Assembly: GCA_031430575.1 (NCBI GenBank)
Contig: JANPBT010000014.1
Location: forward strand, 1 to 8,539
DNA: 8,539 nt
Reading direction: 5' to 3'
DNA from: JANMDS01 sp031430575
GTDB lineage: Bacteria; Pseudomonadota; Gammaproteobacteria; Burkholderiales; Casimicrobiaceae
A program made the position numbers and the translations under genes. Below are positions 1 through 6,652 of this stretch, piece by piece; position 1 is the stretch's first letter, and the number at the start of each line of letters is the position of its first letter. Under the pieces are notes generated by a model, which searched no databases, was not told the DNA's origin, and was given only the letters and a program-made list of their open reading frames with translations.

Positions 1-60
1 TTTCCTATTCTAGTCGATCGATCTCTTAAAAAAAAGACCTTGACGGATCAAGATATTTAG
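1..60 (+). CDS. possible 3' end of an unidentified gene (partial)
   Basis: Frame 1 is open from the first base to a TAG at 58-60, giving 19 codons that end in ...KKKTLTDQDI. The other two plus frames and the minus frames hit stops within this stretch. A run this short can be open by chance, and I do not recognise the peptide. It is listed only because the left edge may cut through the tail of an upstream gene. Confidence 0.25.
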   Translation, partial: FPILVDRSLKKKTLTDQDI

Positions 61-155
61 TGTTTCATTATGAGTTCTGCTGGTAAAACACGCTATATAG
101 ATGGTGTCTACCAAGTATTCCACATGCTACTTTGTCCTACCATCTCACAGTGCAT

Positions 156-623
156 ATGATTGCCCAAATAAATCAGTTCGGTGCTAGTACTTCTGACCGT
201 GTAGTCACCAAAACCGCTAATAGCAGCCAAATTATCGGCGCAGCATTGCAAGCTGCGGTTGCTGGTCGGCGGGTTTTGGTGGTGCAATTTCTTAAGGGCG
301 GCTTACATCAAGGTCAAGACCATATGGTTAATCTGGCTCAAAACTTAGATTGGCTGCGGTCAGATCTGATGCGCCACTTCACAACCGGCGAGTTAAGTGA
401 GTCAGAATCCCAATCTTTGGCCAGTCTGTGGCAACATGCCCAGCAATTGATTCGATCGCTGGAATATCAACTAGTTATCTTGGAAGACCTTCAAGACCTG
501 GTAAAGATGGGAGCGATCGAGCTGGCCGAAGTTGAACAATTGTTGCGAACGCTACCCACTTCGGTAGAAGTCGTCATTCCGGGTATTACTGCTAATCAGG
601 TAGCTGAACTTCAGGCTTCCTAG
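156..623 (+). CDS. BtuR/CobO-like P-loop NTPase-family protein with degenerate nucleotide-binding motifs
   Basis: This 155-residue protein resembles the cob(I)yrinic acid a,c-diamide adenosyltransferase (BtuR/CobA/CobO) fold. The best landmark is VLVVQFLKGG at residues 40-49, which matches the VxVVQFxKG strand-turn of that family. A Walker-B-like LVILED follows at 106-111, and the C-terminal part around VEVVIPG matches the family's last strand. The Walker A loop, normally GxGKGKTT near the N-terminus, is not recognisable: the equivalent stretch reads TKTANSSQ. The acidic pair is ED rather than the usual DE. It is therefore probably not a normal adenosyltransferase, but one of the short cyanobacterial 'P-loop NTPase family' paralogues of unknown role. 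I chose ATG 156. TTG 132 (163 residues) and GTG 150 are in-frame alternatives, and no clear Shine-Dalgarno supports any of them. It looks like a host gene flanking the defence island. Confidence 0.72.
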   Translation: MIAQINQFGASTSDRVVTKTANSSQIIGAALQAAVAGRRVLVVQFLKGGLHQGQDHMVNLAQNLDWLRSDLMRHFTTGELSESESQSLASLWQHAQQLIRSLEYQLVILEDLQDLVKMGAIELAEVEQLLRTLPTSVEVVIPGITANQVAELQAS

Positions 624-645
624 AGCTTTATGACTTTACTTTTTC

Positions 646-676
646 AGCCCCTCTTCACTTTATTGGGAGAGGGGTT
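646..676 (+). terminator. hairpin after the BtuR-like gene, possible terminator
   Basis: CCCCTCT (648-654) pairs with AGAGGGG (668-674) across a 13-nt loop. One A-T pair and one G-T wobble extend the stem to 646-676. It lies 23 bases after the stop codon of the BtuR-like gene. Only a short TTAATT follows, with no strong T-run, so intrinsic termination is likely but not certain. Confidence 0.45.
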
Positions 677-698
677 AATTGTCAAAATAACGCCTCAC

Positions 699-751
699 TT
701 GCTATCAATGCTATCGTTTTCCAGCTCCTTTTTCTTTAATGAGAATAGCAA
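699..751. repeat. inverted repeat TTGCTAT ... ATAGCAA upstream of hsdR
   Basis: TTGCTAT at 699-705 is the exact reverse complement of ATAGCAA at 745-751. The right arm falls in the spacer of the predicted hsdR promoter. A second partial copy of the left arm, GCTATC, lies at 710-715. It could be an operator, but a 7-bp match in AT-rich DNA may also be chance. Confidence 0.22.
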
Positions 752-763
752 AAGCAATATAAT
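735..763 (+). promoter_or_regulatory. candidate sigma-70-type promoter of the restriction operon
   Basis: A perfect -10 hexamer TATAAT lies at 758-763. TTTAAT at 735-740 is a weak -35 (3 of 6 matches to TTGACA) at the ideal 17-bp spacing. Transcription would start near 770, leaving an untranslated leader of about 55 bases before hsdR. Just downstream, 772-782 reads TGCC-AAA-GGCA, a small inverted repeat that could be a leader hairpin or a repressor site. This is the only obvious promoter before the five overlapping genes. Confidence 0.5.
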
Positions 764-824
764 AGGTCTGTTGCCAAAGGCATACGGTCAAAAGTTCTCC
801 TTTATGTAATCGCTGAGCGTGGCA

Positions 825-3791
825 ATGACGGAACAAGAAATCGAACAAACATTGATCGAAAAACTGGGAGATCTTAAATACAGCGATCGCCCGGATATCC
901 GCGATCGCGCCACCCTGGAAAAAAACTTCCGCGAAAAGTTCGAGACGCTTAACAGGGTGAATCTGACGGATGCCGAATTTGCCCGACTGTTGGAGCAGAT
1001 GATCACCCCAGATGTATTTGTCGCTGCTAGGCAACTGCGCGAGCATAGCAGTTTTGATAGGGACGACGGTACGCCGCTGTTTTACACCCTGGTTAATATT
1101 AAGGACTGGTGCAAAAATACCTTTGAGATAGTCAGCCAACTCCGTATCAACACCGACAGCAGCCACCACCGCTATGATGTGATCCTGCTGATCAATGGTG
1201 TGCCGGTGGTACAAATCGAGCTAAAAAACCTGACCATTAGCCCGCGTCGGGCGATGCAGCAGATCGTCGATTACAAAAATGACCCCGGCAATGGCTACAC
1301 CAAAACCTTGCTGAGCTTCGTCCAACTATTCATTGTCAGCAACCGCAGCGATACCTGGTACTTTGCTAACAACAACAACAATCACTTTAGCTTTAATGCT
1401 GATGAGCGTTTTCTGCCGCTCTATCAATTTGCTGGAGAGGACAACCAAAAAATCACCCATCTGGATAGCTTCGCCGAGAAGTTTCTGGCTAAATGTGCGC
1501 TAGGGCAAACGATCAGCCGCTATATGGTGCTGGTAGCCAGTGAACAAAAACTGATGATGATGCGCCCTTATCAGATTTATGCTGTTAAGGCTATTGTCGA
1601 TTGTATTCATTACAACTGTGGTAATGGCTATATCTGGCACACCACAGGCAGTGGCAAGACGCTCACATCCTTTAAAGCAGCCACGCTGCTTAAGGACAAC
1701 CCGGACATTGAAAAATGTCTGTTCGTGGTGGATCGGAAAGACCTCGATCGACAAACACGGGAAGAATTCAATAAGTTTCAGGAAGGCTGTGTCGAAGAAA
1801 ACACCAACACCGAAGCTTTGGTAAAGCGGCTGCTCTCTGACGACTACGCCGATAAGGTGATCGTCACCACTATCCAGAAGCTCGGTTTGGCTCTGGATGA
1901 TAGCAATAAGCGCAACTACAAGCAGCGGTTGAAGCCATTAGCCCAGAAGCGGATCGTGTTTATCTTTGACGAATGCCATCGATCACAATTTGGCGAAAAC
2001 CATAAAGCGATCGAAGAATTTTTCCCGAATGCTCAGCTATTTGGCTTTACTGGCACACCGATTTTTGAACAAAACGCCAGCTATAAGCAGCTTGAAGGTC
2101 AACAAGGCTCCTACAAAACTACGGAAGATATTTTCCAGCGGCAACTGCACGACTACACCATCACCGACGCGATCGAAGATCGTAACGTCTTGCGCTTTCA
2201 TATTGACTACTACAAGCCCGAAGGCAAGAACAAGCCAAAGCCGGGGGAAGCACTGGCGAAGAAAGCAATCGTTGAAGCCATTCTGGAAAAACATGATGCG
2301 GCGACTGGGGGGCGGCGGTTTAACGCGATTCTGGCTACCAGCTCTATTAACGATGCGATTGAATATCATCGCTTGTTCAAGGAAATTCAGGCAAAAAAAC
2401 AGACTAAAGATAGCAACTTCCAGCCGTTGAATATTGCTTGTGTGTTTTCACCGCCTGCCGAAGGCAATAAGGATGTACAGCAGATTCAGGAAGATCTGCC
2501 CCAGGAAAAGGCCGACAACCAAGATGCCCCGGATGAAAAGAAAGCGGCTCTGAAGGCGATCATGGCTGACTACAACATCTTCTATGGCACCAATCACGAT
2601 ATCAACAACTTTGACCTGTACTATCAGGATGTGCAAAAGCGGATTAAGAATCAGCAGTACTCTAACCAAGACTTGTCCCACACCCAGAAGATCGACCTGG
2701 TGATTGTGGTGGATATGTTGCTCACGGGCTTCGATTCTAAGTTTCTGAACACGCTCTATGTGGATAAAAATCTTAAGTATCACGGGCTGATTCAGGCGTT
2801 TTCGCGTACTAACCGGGTGCTGAATGACACTAAGCCCTACGGCAATATTCTCGATTTCCGCCAGCAGCAGGAGGCTGTTGATACAGCCGTCCAACTTTTT
2901 TCGGGTGAATACCTAGAAAAAGCCAAAAAAATCTGGCTGGTCGATCCCGCCCCGGAGATGATCACTAAGCTGGAAGCAGCAGTCAAGATGCTGGATGAGT
3001 TTATGAAATCCCAGAGGTTGACCTATGCGCCGGAAGAGGTGCCAAACCTTAAGGGTGACGCGGCGCGGGGTCAATTCGTCAACTTGTTTAAGGAGGTGCA
3101 GCGCCTGAAGACTCAGCTTGATCAATATACTGATCTCACGCCAGACCATGCTGAAACGATCGAGCAAATTATTCCATCAGAACAGTTGCAAGCTTTCCGT
3201 GGGGTGTATCTAGAGACTGCCCAACGGCTGAAGGCACAGCAGAACAAAGGCGGCGACGCGGCTAGCCCGGAGGTGCAGCAATTAGATTTTGAATTTGTGC
3301 TGTTTGCTTCTGCGGTGATTGATTATGACTACATCATGGGGCTGATTGCTCGTTATACGCAGGATCGACCGGGCAAGCAGAAGATGAGCTGCGAGCAGTT
3401 GATCGGGCTGATCCAATCTGATGCGAAGTTTCTGGGCGATCGGGAAGATATTGCTACTTATATCGGCACTCTGCAAGCGGGGAAAGGCTTGGATGAGAAG
3501 GCGATCCGAAAAGGGTATGAGTTATTCAAGATGGCAAAGAATACTCATGAATTGGCGGAGATTGCCGTCAAGCATGGGCTGGAGTCGGCGGCGGTGCAAA
3601 CTTTTGTGGATGGTATTTTGCAGAGGATGATTTTTGATGGGGAGCAGTTGAGTGATTTGATGGCGACTTTGGAGTTGGGCTGGAAGGCGCGGACGAAGAA
3701 GGAGTTGGCTTTGATGGAGGATTTGATTCCGCTGTTGCATAAGCTGGCGCAGGGGCGGGAGATTTCGGGGTTGGGAGCGTATGAGCAGTAA
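825..3791 (+). CDS. hsdR: type I restriction endonuclease, R (motor/nuclease) subunit
   Basis: HsdR joins HsdM and HsdS, pulls DNA in using ATP, and cuts far from the unmethylated recognition site. Numbered from ATG 825 (988 residues), the nuclease domain comes first: D118 in RYDVILLI, E132 and K134 in QIELK, and Q146/Y150 as the QxxxY motif. The SF2 helicase motor follows: Walker A HTTGSGKT (272-279), DECH box (382-385), FTGTP motif III (408-412), TGFDS (634-638), and motif VI QAFSRTNR (657-664). A helical C-terminal region for complex assembly ends the protein. The length fits the EcoR124I-type family (about 1000 residues) and every motif is intact. GTG 819 is an in-frame alternative start; ATG 825 is preferred because GAG precedes it by 7 bases. 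The last 11 bases overlap hsdS. The final ~300 bases use mostly G- and T-ending codons, unlike the 5' part of the gene. A run of AAC/AAT codons at 1368-1382 encodes five asparagines. Confidence 0.96.
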   Translation: MTEQEIEQTLIEKLGDLKYSDRPDIRDRATLEKNFREKFETLNRVNLTDAEFARLLEQMITPDVFVAARQLREHSSFDRDDGTPLFYTLVNIKDWCKNTFEIVSQLRINTDSSHHRYDVILLINGVPVVQIELKNLTISPRRAMQQIVDYKNDPGNGYTKTLLSFVQLFIVSNRSDTWYFANNNNNHFSFNADERFLPLYQFAGEDNQKITHLDSFAEKFLAKCALGQTISRYMVLVASEQKLMMMRPYQIYAVKAIVDCIHYNCGNGYIWHTTGSGKTLTSFKAATLLKDNPDIEKCLFVVDRKDLDRQTREEFNKFQEGCVEENTNTEALVKRLLSDDYADKVIVTTIQKLGLALDDSNKRNYKQRLKPLAQKRIVFIFDECHRSQFGENHKAIEEFFPNAQLFGFTGTPIFEQNASYKQLEGQQGSYKTTEDIFQRQLHDYTITDAIEDRNVLRFHIDYYKPEGKNKPKPGEALAKKAIVEAILEKHDAATGGRRFNAILATSSINDAIEYHRLFKEIQAKKQTKDSNFQPLNIACVFSPPAEGNKDVQQIQEDLPQEKADNQDAPDEKKAALKAIMADYNIFYGTNHDINNFDLYYQDVQKRIKNQQYSNQDLSHTQKIDLVIVVDMLLTGFDSKFLNTLYVDKNLKYHGLIQAFSRTNRVLNDTKPYGNILDFRQQQEAVDTAVQLFSGEYLEKAKKIWLVDPAPEMITKLEAAVKMLDEFMKSQRLTYAPEEVPNLKGDAARGQFVNLFKEVQRLKTQLDQYTDLTPDHAETIEQIIPSEQLQAFRGVYLETAQRLKAQQNKGGDAASPEVQQLDFEFVLFASAVIDYDYIMGLIARYTQDRPGKQKMSCEQLIGLIQSDAKFLGDREDIATYIGTLQAGKGLDEKAIRKGYELFKMAKNTHELAEIAVKHGLESAAVQTFVDGILQRMIFDGEQLSDLMATLELGWKARTKKELALMEDLIPLLHKLAQGREISGLGAYEQ
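883..908. repeat. two HIP1 palindromes (GCGATCGC) 10 bp apart
   Basis: Exact GCGATCGC octamers occur at 883-890 and 901-908, inside the start of hsdR. HIP1 is strongly over-represented in many cyanobacterial genomes. Its presence inside the operon suggests the genes have long resided in cyanobacteria rather than arriving recently from elsewhere. Confidence 0.8.
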
Positions 3792-4497
3792 GGTGAATTT
3801 GGTGAATATAGAGCAAGAGAGAAAACGCGAATTGAAGCCTAAGCTTCGCTTCCCTGAGTTTCGGGATGTGGGAAAGTGGGAGGAGAAGAAGCTAATTGAT
3901 GTTACTGATAAAAAAATAAAGTGGAGTTTTATTGGGGGTCCATTTGGCTCAAACCTTAAGTCTTCCGATCACACTACTCAAGGCATTAGAATAATTCAAC
4001 TACAAAACATCGGAGATGCTGAATTTCTTGATGACTATAAGATATTTACAACTGAACAGAAAGCAAATGAGCTTCTAAGTTGCAACATATATCCAGGCGA
4101 GATTATCTTATCTAAGATGGGCGATCCTGTAGGACGTGCTTGCTTAATACCAAACAAGCATAAGCGATACTTAATGTGTTCTGATGGGATACGCCTTGTT
4201 GTTGATGAGGGTCTATTTGGTAAATATTTTATTTACTCATTGATTAACTCTGATTCATTCCGAAAGTTAGTAGAGAAGACAGCTACAGGATCTACAAGGA
4301 AAAGGATTGGTCTTGATGATCTAAAAAATCTACCAATAGTGTTACCAGGGTTATCAGAACAACAAAAAATTGCTGACTGCCTTTCTTCACTCGACGAACT
4401 AATCGCCGTAGAAACCCAAAAGCTCGACACGCTCAAAATCCACAAAAAAGGATTGATGCAGCAGCTTTTCCCCACACTTGATGAGGTGAAGGCATGA
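3781..4497 (+). CDS. hsdS: type I restriction-modification specificity subunit, half-length (single target-recognition domain)
   Basis: HsdS reads the DNA target and bridges two HsdM subunits. A normal HsdS has two target-recognition domains (TRDs) and two conserved helical spacers in about 400-450 residues. This one has 238 residues and one of each. The N-terminal signature KLRFPEFR is at 21-28. A single TRD follows at about 33-190, including GGPFGSNLKS (52-61) and GDPVGRA (114-120). The distal conserved helix starts at LSEQQKIADCL (191-201) and ends at HKKGLMQQLFP (221-231). Both ends look like natural domain ends, and there is no internal stop or frameshift. It could dimerise to read a symmetric, interrupted palindrome, as engineered half-HsdS proteins of EcoR124I and EcoDXXI do. 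The TRD-coding DNA is AT-richer than its flanks, as is usual for exchanged TRDs. GGGAG at 3773-3777 is close upstream, and the start overlaps the end of hsdR by 11 bases. Confidence 0.93.
   Translation: MSSKVNLVNIEQERKRELKPKLRFPEFRDVGKWEEKKLIDVTDKKIKWSFIGGPFGSNLKSSDHTTQGIRIIQLQNIGDAEFLDDYKIFTTEQKANELLSCNIYPGEIILSKMGDPVGRACLIPNKHKRYLMCSDGIRLVVDEGLFGKYFIYSLINSDSFRKLVEKTATGSTRKRIGLDDLKNLPIVLPGLSEQQKIADCLSSLDELIAVETQKLDTLKIHKKGLMQQLFPTLDEVKA
4483..4488 (+). promoter_or_regulatory. strong Shine-Dalgarno for the prrC-like gene
   Basis: GAGGTG ends 5 bases before ATG 4494, inside the last codons of hsdS. With the ATGA stop/start overlap it fixes this start and points to coupled translation from hsdS into the nuclease gene. 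Confidence 0.65.
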
Positions 4498-5603
4498 GCG
4501 GAAAACCCAAAATCTACACTTACCAATCTATGCACAAACTGGTGCATAGACTGCGTGATGACTTGAATAGCGGAGGACAAGATTTCGTTTTGCTTTATGC
4601 CTATAACGGTACAGGAAAAACTCGTCTATCGATGGCTTTCAAAGATGCCGGAAAGAAGAACGGTGTCGAACGTGACACACTCTACTTTAATGCCTACACC
4701 GAAGATCTTTTCTACTGGGATAATGATTTAAGTAACGATACCGATCGGCAGTTGCGGATCAATTCCGAATCCCGTTTTTTCTCTGGCTTCAAAGAACTGG
4801 CACTAGAAGAAAAAATCTTTGCATACCTAGAACGTTATGCCAGCTTTGATTTCAAAATCGACTACGAGCAATGGATCATCACCTTCTCACGTCAAAATGA
4901 ACAAAACATCAAAGTATCTCGTGGCGAACAAAATATATTTATTTGGTGTATTTTTCTAGCAATTTGTGAACTAGCGATCGATGACCATGAATCTTATGCC
5001 TGGGTAAAATACCTGTATATCGACGATCCTATTTCTTCATTAGATGATAACAATGCGATCGCCGTAGCCAGCGATTTAGCACAGCTACTCAAAAAGAGTA
5101 AAGAACGTTTTAAAACTGTAATCTCCTCCCACCATAGTCTTTTTTACAATGTCATTTGGAATGAGTTTCGCAGCTCAAAAGCGAAATACAAGACCTATTT
5201 CTATCACCGTCCAAACAACTCAGAAAAATATACATTGCAGGCAACTGACGATACGCCATTTTTTCATCATGTAGCTATGCTGAGTGAACTACAACAAGCA
5301 GCAAATTCGGGCAAGCTCTACACACATCATTTCAACATGTTACGCAGCATTCTAGAAAAAACAGCCACTTTTTTTGGCTTTAAAGATTTTTCTGCCTGCA
5401 TTCACGGTGTGGAGGATGAGATTTTGTATGCTCGTGCTTTAAATCTTTTGAGTCATGGCAAGTATTCAATCTACGAACCAAGGGAAATGGTTACGGATAC
5501 CAAGGAATTATTCAGCACAATTCTGGTAGCTTTTTTAGATCGCTACCGATTCGACCTACCTGAATTTATCGCCGAAGCATCTGAGACGGGAGAACAATCA
5601 TGA
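4494..5603 (+). CDS. prrC: PrrC-like anticodon nuclease (ABC-type ATPase with C-terminal RNase domain)
   Basis: The 369-residue protein combines an ABC/SMC-like ATPase with a C-terminal domain whose key residues fit PrrC. ATPase motifs: Walker A-like AYNGTGKT (36-43, Ala at the usual first Gly), signature VSRGEQ (141-146), Walker B YLYIDDP (173-179), D-loop SSLDDNN (181-187), and switch SSHH (211-214). In the C-terminal part, R284 and E288 lie in LRSILEK and H321 in LNLLSHG. E. coli PrrC (396 residues) uses R320, E324 and H356, so the spacings are +4/+37 here against +4/+36 there. PrrC cuts tRNA-Lys at the anticodon. It is held inactive by its type IC partner EcoprrI and is switched on when the phage T4 Stp peptide inhibits restriction. 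The location inside a type I operon supports the same guard role. The tRNA target here is unknown. It overlaps hsdS and the next gene by 4 bases (ATGA) each. The alternative is a related AAA_13-type ATPase that is not a tRNase. Confidence 0.82.
   Translation: MSGKPKIYTYQSMHKLVHRLRDDLNSGGQDFVLLYAYNGTGKTRLSMAFKDAGKKNGVERDTLYFNAYTEDLFYWDNDLSNDTDRQLRINSESRFFSGFKELALEEKIFAYLERYASFDFKIDYEQWIITFSRQNEQNIKVSRGEQNIFIWCIFLAICELAIDDHESYAWVKYLYIDDPISSLDDNNAIAVASDLAQLLKKSKERFKTVISSHHSLFYNVIWNEFRSSKAKYKTYFYHRPNNSEKYTLQATDDTPFFHHVAMLSELQQAANSGKLYTHHFNMLRSILEKTATFFGFKDFSACIHGVEDEILYARALNLLSHGKYSIYEPREMVTDTKELFSTILVAFLDRYRFDLPEFIAEASETGEQS
4527..4550 (+). other. perfect 9-bp hairpin inside the 5' end of the prrC-like gene
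   Basis: TCTATGCAC (4527-4535) and GTGCATAGA (4542-4550) are exact reverse complements around the 6-nt loop AAACTG. The hairpin begins 33 bases after the ATG and encodes SMHKLVHR. It lies just behind the footprint of an initiating ribosome, where a structure could slow translation of a toxic product or serve as an RNase cut site. Function is inferred; the pairing is directly visible. Confidence 0.5.
5055..5062. repeat. HIP1 palindrome
   Basis: An exact GCGATCGC lies inside the prrC-like gene, so even this accessory gene carries the cyanobacterial signature octamer. Confidence 0.75.
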
Positions 5604-6652
5604 GCGACATCGAACTGCCGCCAACTTTGCTGAATGAACTGCGTGACCTGATTATCAATGCAAGGCAACAGGCTTTTCGCAGCGTTGATACCATTCAGGT
5701 ACAAACCTATTGGCAAATCGGCAGGCATATCGTCGAATTTGAACAAGGCGGCGAAGCCCGCGCTGCCTATGGCAAACGGCTACTAGCAGAACTAGCCGCA
5801 GCCCTCACCGGAGAATTTGGTAAAGGCTTCGACGAACGGAACCTTCGAAATATGCGTGCCTTCTTTCAGCATTTTCCAAATTGGAACGCACTGCGTTCCG
5901 AATTGAGCTGGACTCACTACCGCCTGCTCCTGCGGGTTAATACCCCAGCAGCCCGCTTGTGGTACATGCAAGAAGCAGCAACACAAAACTGGAGTACCCG
6001 CGTGCTAGAGCGGCAGATCGGCACCCTCTACTACGATCGCCTGCTATCCAGCCAAGACCAGGACGGGCTACTTGCCGAAACCCGGAAAACATTACAAGCA
6101 GAAACCCAAACCCCACGCGACTTTGTGCGTGACCCAGTAATGCTGGAATTTCTCGGCCTGCCAGATACAGGGCGGCTAATGGAAGCAGACCTTGAGCGAG
6201 CGCTCATGGATAAACTCCAACAGTTTCTCCTAGAACTCGGTAAAGGCTTTGCCTTCGTCGCACGTCAACAGCGCATCAGCACAGAAACCCAAGATTTCTA
6301 CATCGACTTGGTATTTTATAATTACCTGCTCAAATGCTTTGTACTAATTGACCTCAAAACCGGGAATTTAACCCACCAAGATATTGGGCAAATGGATATG
6401 TACGTGCGCATGTACGACGACCTCCGCCGTGGCGCAGACGACAACCCCACCGTAGGTATTTTGCTCTGTGGCAGCAAAGATCAATCGGTGGTGCGCTACT
6501 CTGTATTGCACGAAAGTGAGCAATTGTTCGCCAGCAAATACCGTTTAGTGCTGCCCAGCGAGGAAGAACTGCGCCGCGAAATCGAACGCGAACGCGCCGA
6601 GATCGACATCCGCCAAGCCCTAGAAAGTACCGAGAATAAAGACCATGAGTGA
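5600..6652 (+). CDS. DUF1016/YhcG-family PD-(D/E)XK nuclease domain protein
   Basis: This 350-residue protein has the two-part build of the YhcG family. An N-terminal helical, probably DNA-binding DUF1016_N region spans about 8-150 (YWQIGRHIVEFEQ at 37-49, SWTHYRLLLRV at 103-113). A C-terminal PD-(D/E)XK-like domain spans about 175-320. Nuclease landmarks are GKGFAFVARQ (214-223), D236 in FYIDLVFYN, the D251-L252-K253 strand, and Q264 in GQMDMY. Relatives usually read ELK, so the catalytic acid here is Asp instead of Glu, which the fold tolerates. The family is often found beside type I restriction genes, but its substrate is not settled. It could process restriction products or branched DNA, or act as a separate nuclease. 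The start is well placed: GGGAG at 5588-5592 lies 7 bases before ATG 5600, with an ATGA overlap to the preceding stop. The final 8 bases overlap hsdM. The C-terminal tail (about 321-350) is highly charged and helical. Confidence 0.9.
   Translation: MSDIELPPTLLNELRDLIINARQQAFRSVDTIQVQTYWQIGRHIVEFEQGGEARAAYGKRLLAELAAALTGEFGKGFDERNLRNMRAFFQHFPNWNALRSELSWTHYRLLLRVNTPAARLWYMQEAATQNWSTRVLERQIGTLYYDRLLSSQDQDGLLAETRKTLQAETQTPRDFVRDPVMLEFLGLPDTGRLMEADLERALMDKLQQFLLELGKGFAFVARQQRISTETQDFYIDLVFYNYLLKCFVLIDLKTGNLTHQDIGQMDMYVRMYDDLRRGADDNPTVGILLCGSKDQSVVRYSVLHESEQLFASKYRLVLPSEEELRREIERERAEIDIRQALESTENKDHE
5883..5899. repeat. 7-bp inverted repeat with 3-nt loop inside the DUF1016 gene
   Basis: GGAACGC (5883-5889) pairs exactly with GCGTTCC (5893-5899) around ACT. 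It encodes part of NALRSELSW, a conserved stretch of the family, so codon constraint alone may explain it. Confidence 0.3.

Noticed and set aside
40..71. Possible promoter for the BtuR-like gene: TTGACG (40-45) and CATTAT (66-71)
   Set aside because: The 20-bp spacing is too long and the -10 matches only 4 of 6. An alternative TATATA at 94-99 has no -35. Not strong enough to call.
711..1214. Minus-strand open frame of 167 codons opposite the start of hsdR
   Set aside because: It lies almost wholly opposite hsdR, resembles no protein I know, and is explained as the complement of a well-supported gene.
1368..1382. AAC/AAT triplet run in hsdR, possible phase-variation repeat
   Set aside because: It is a triplet repeat, so length change would not shift the frame, and it is short. 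A phase switch is unlikely.
3834..3847. Small hairpin GAAGC-CTAA-GCTTC near the start of hsdS
   Set aside because: Only 5 bp and within the codons of the conserved KPKLRFPEFR signature; likely chance.
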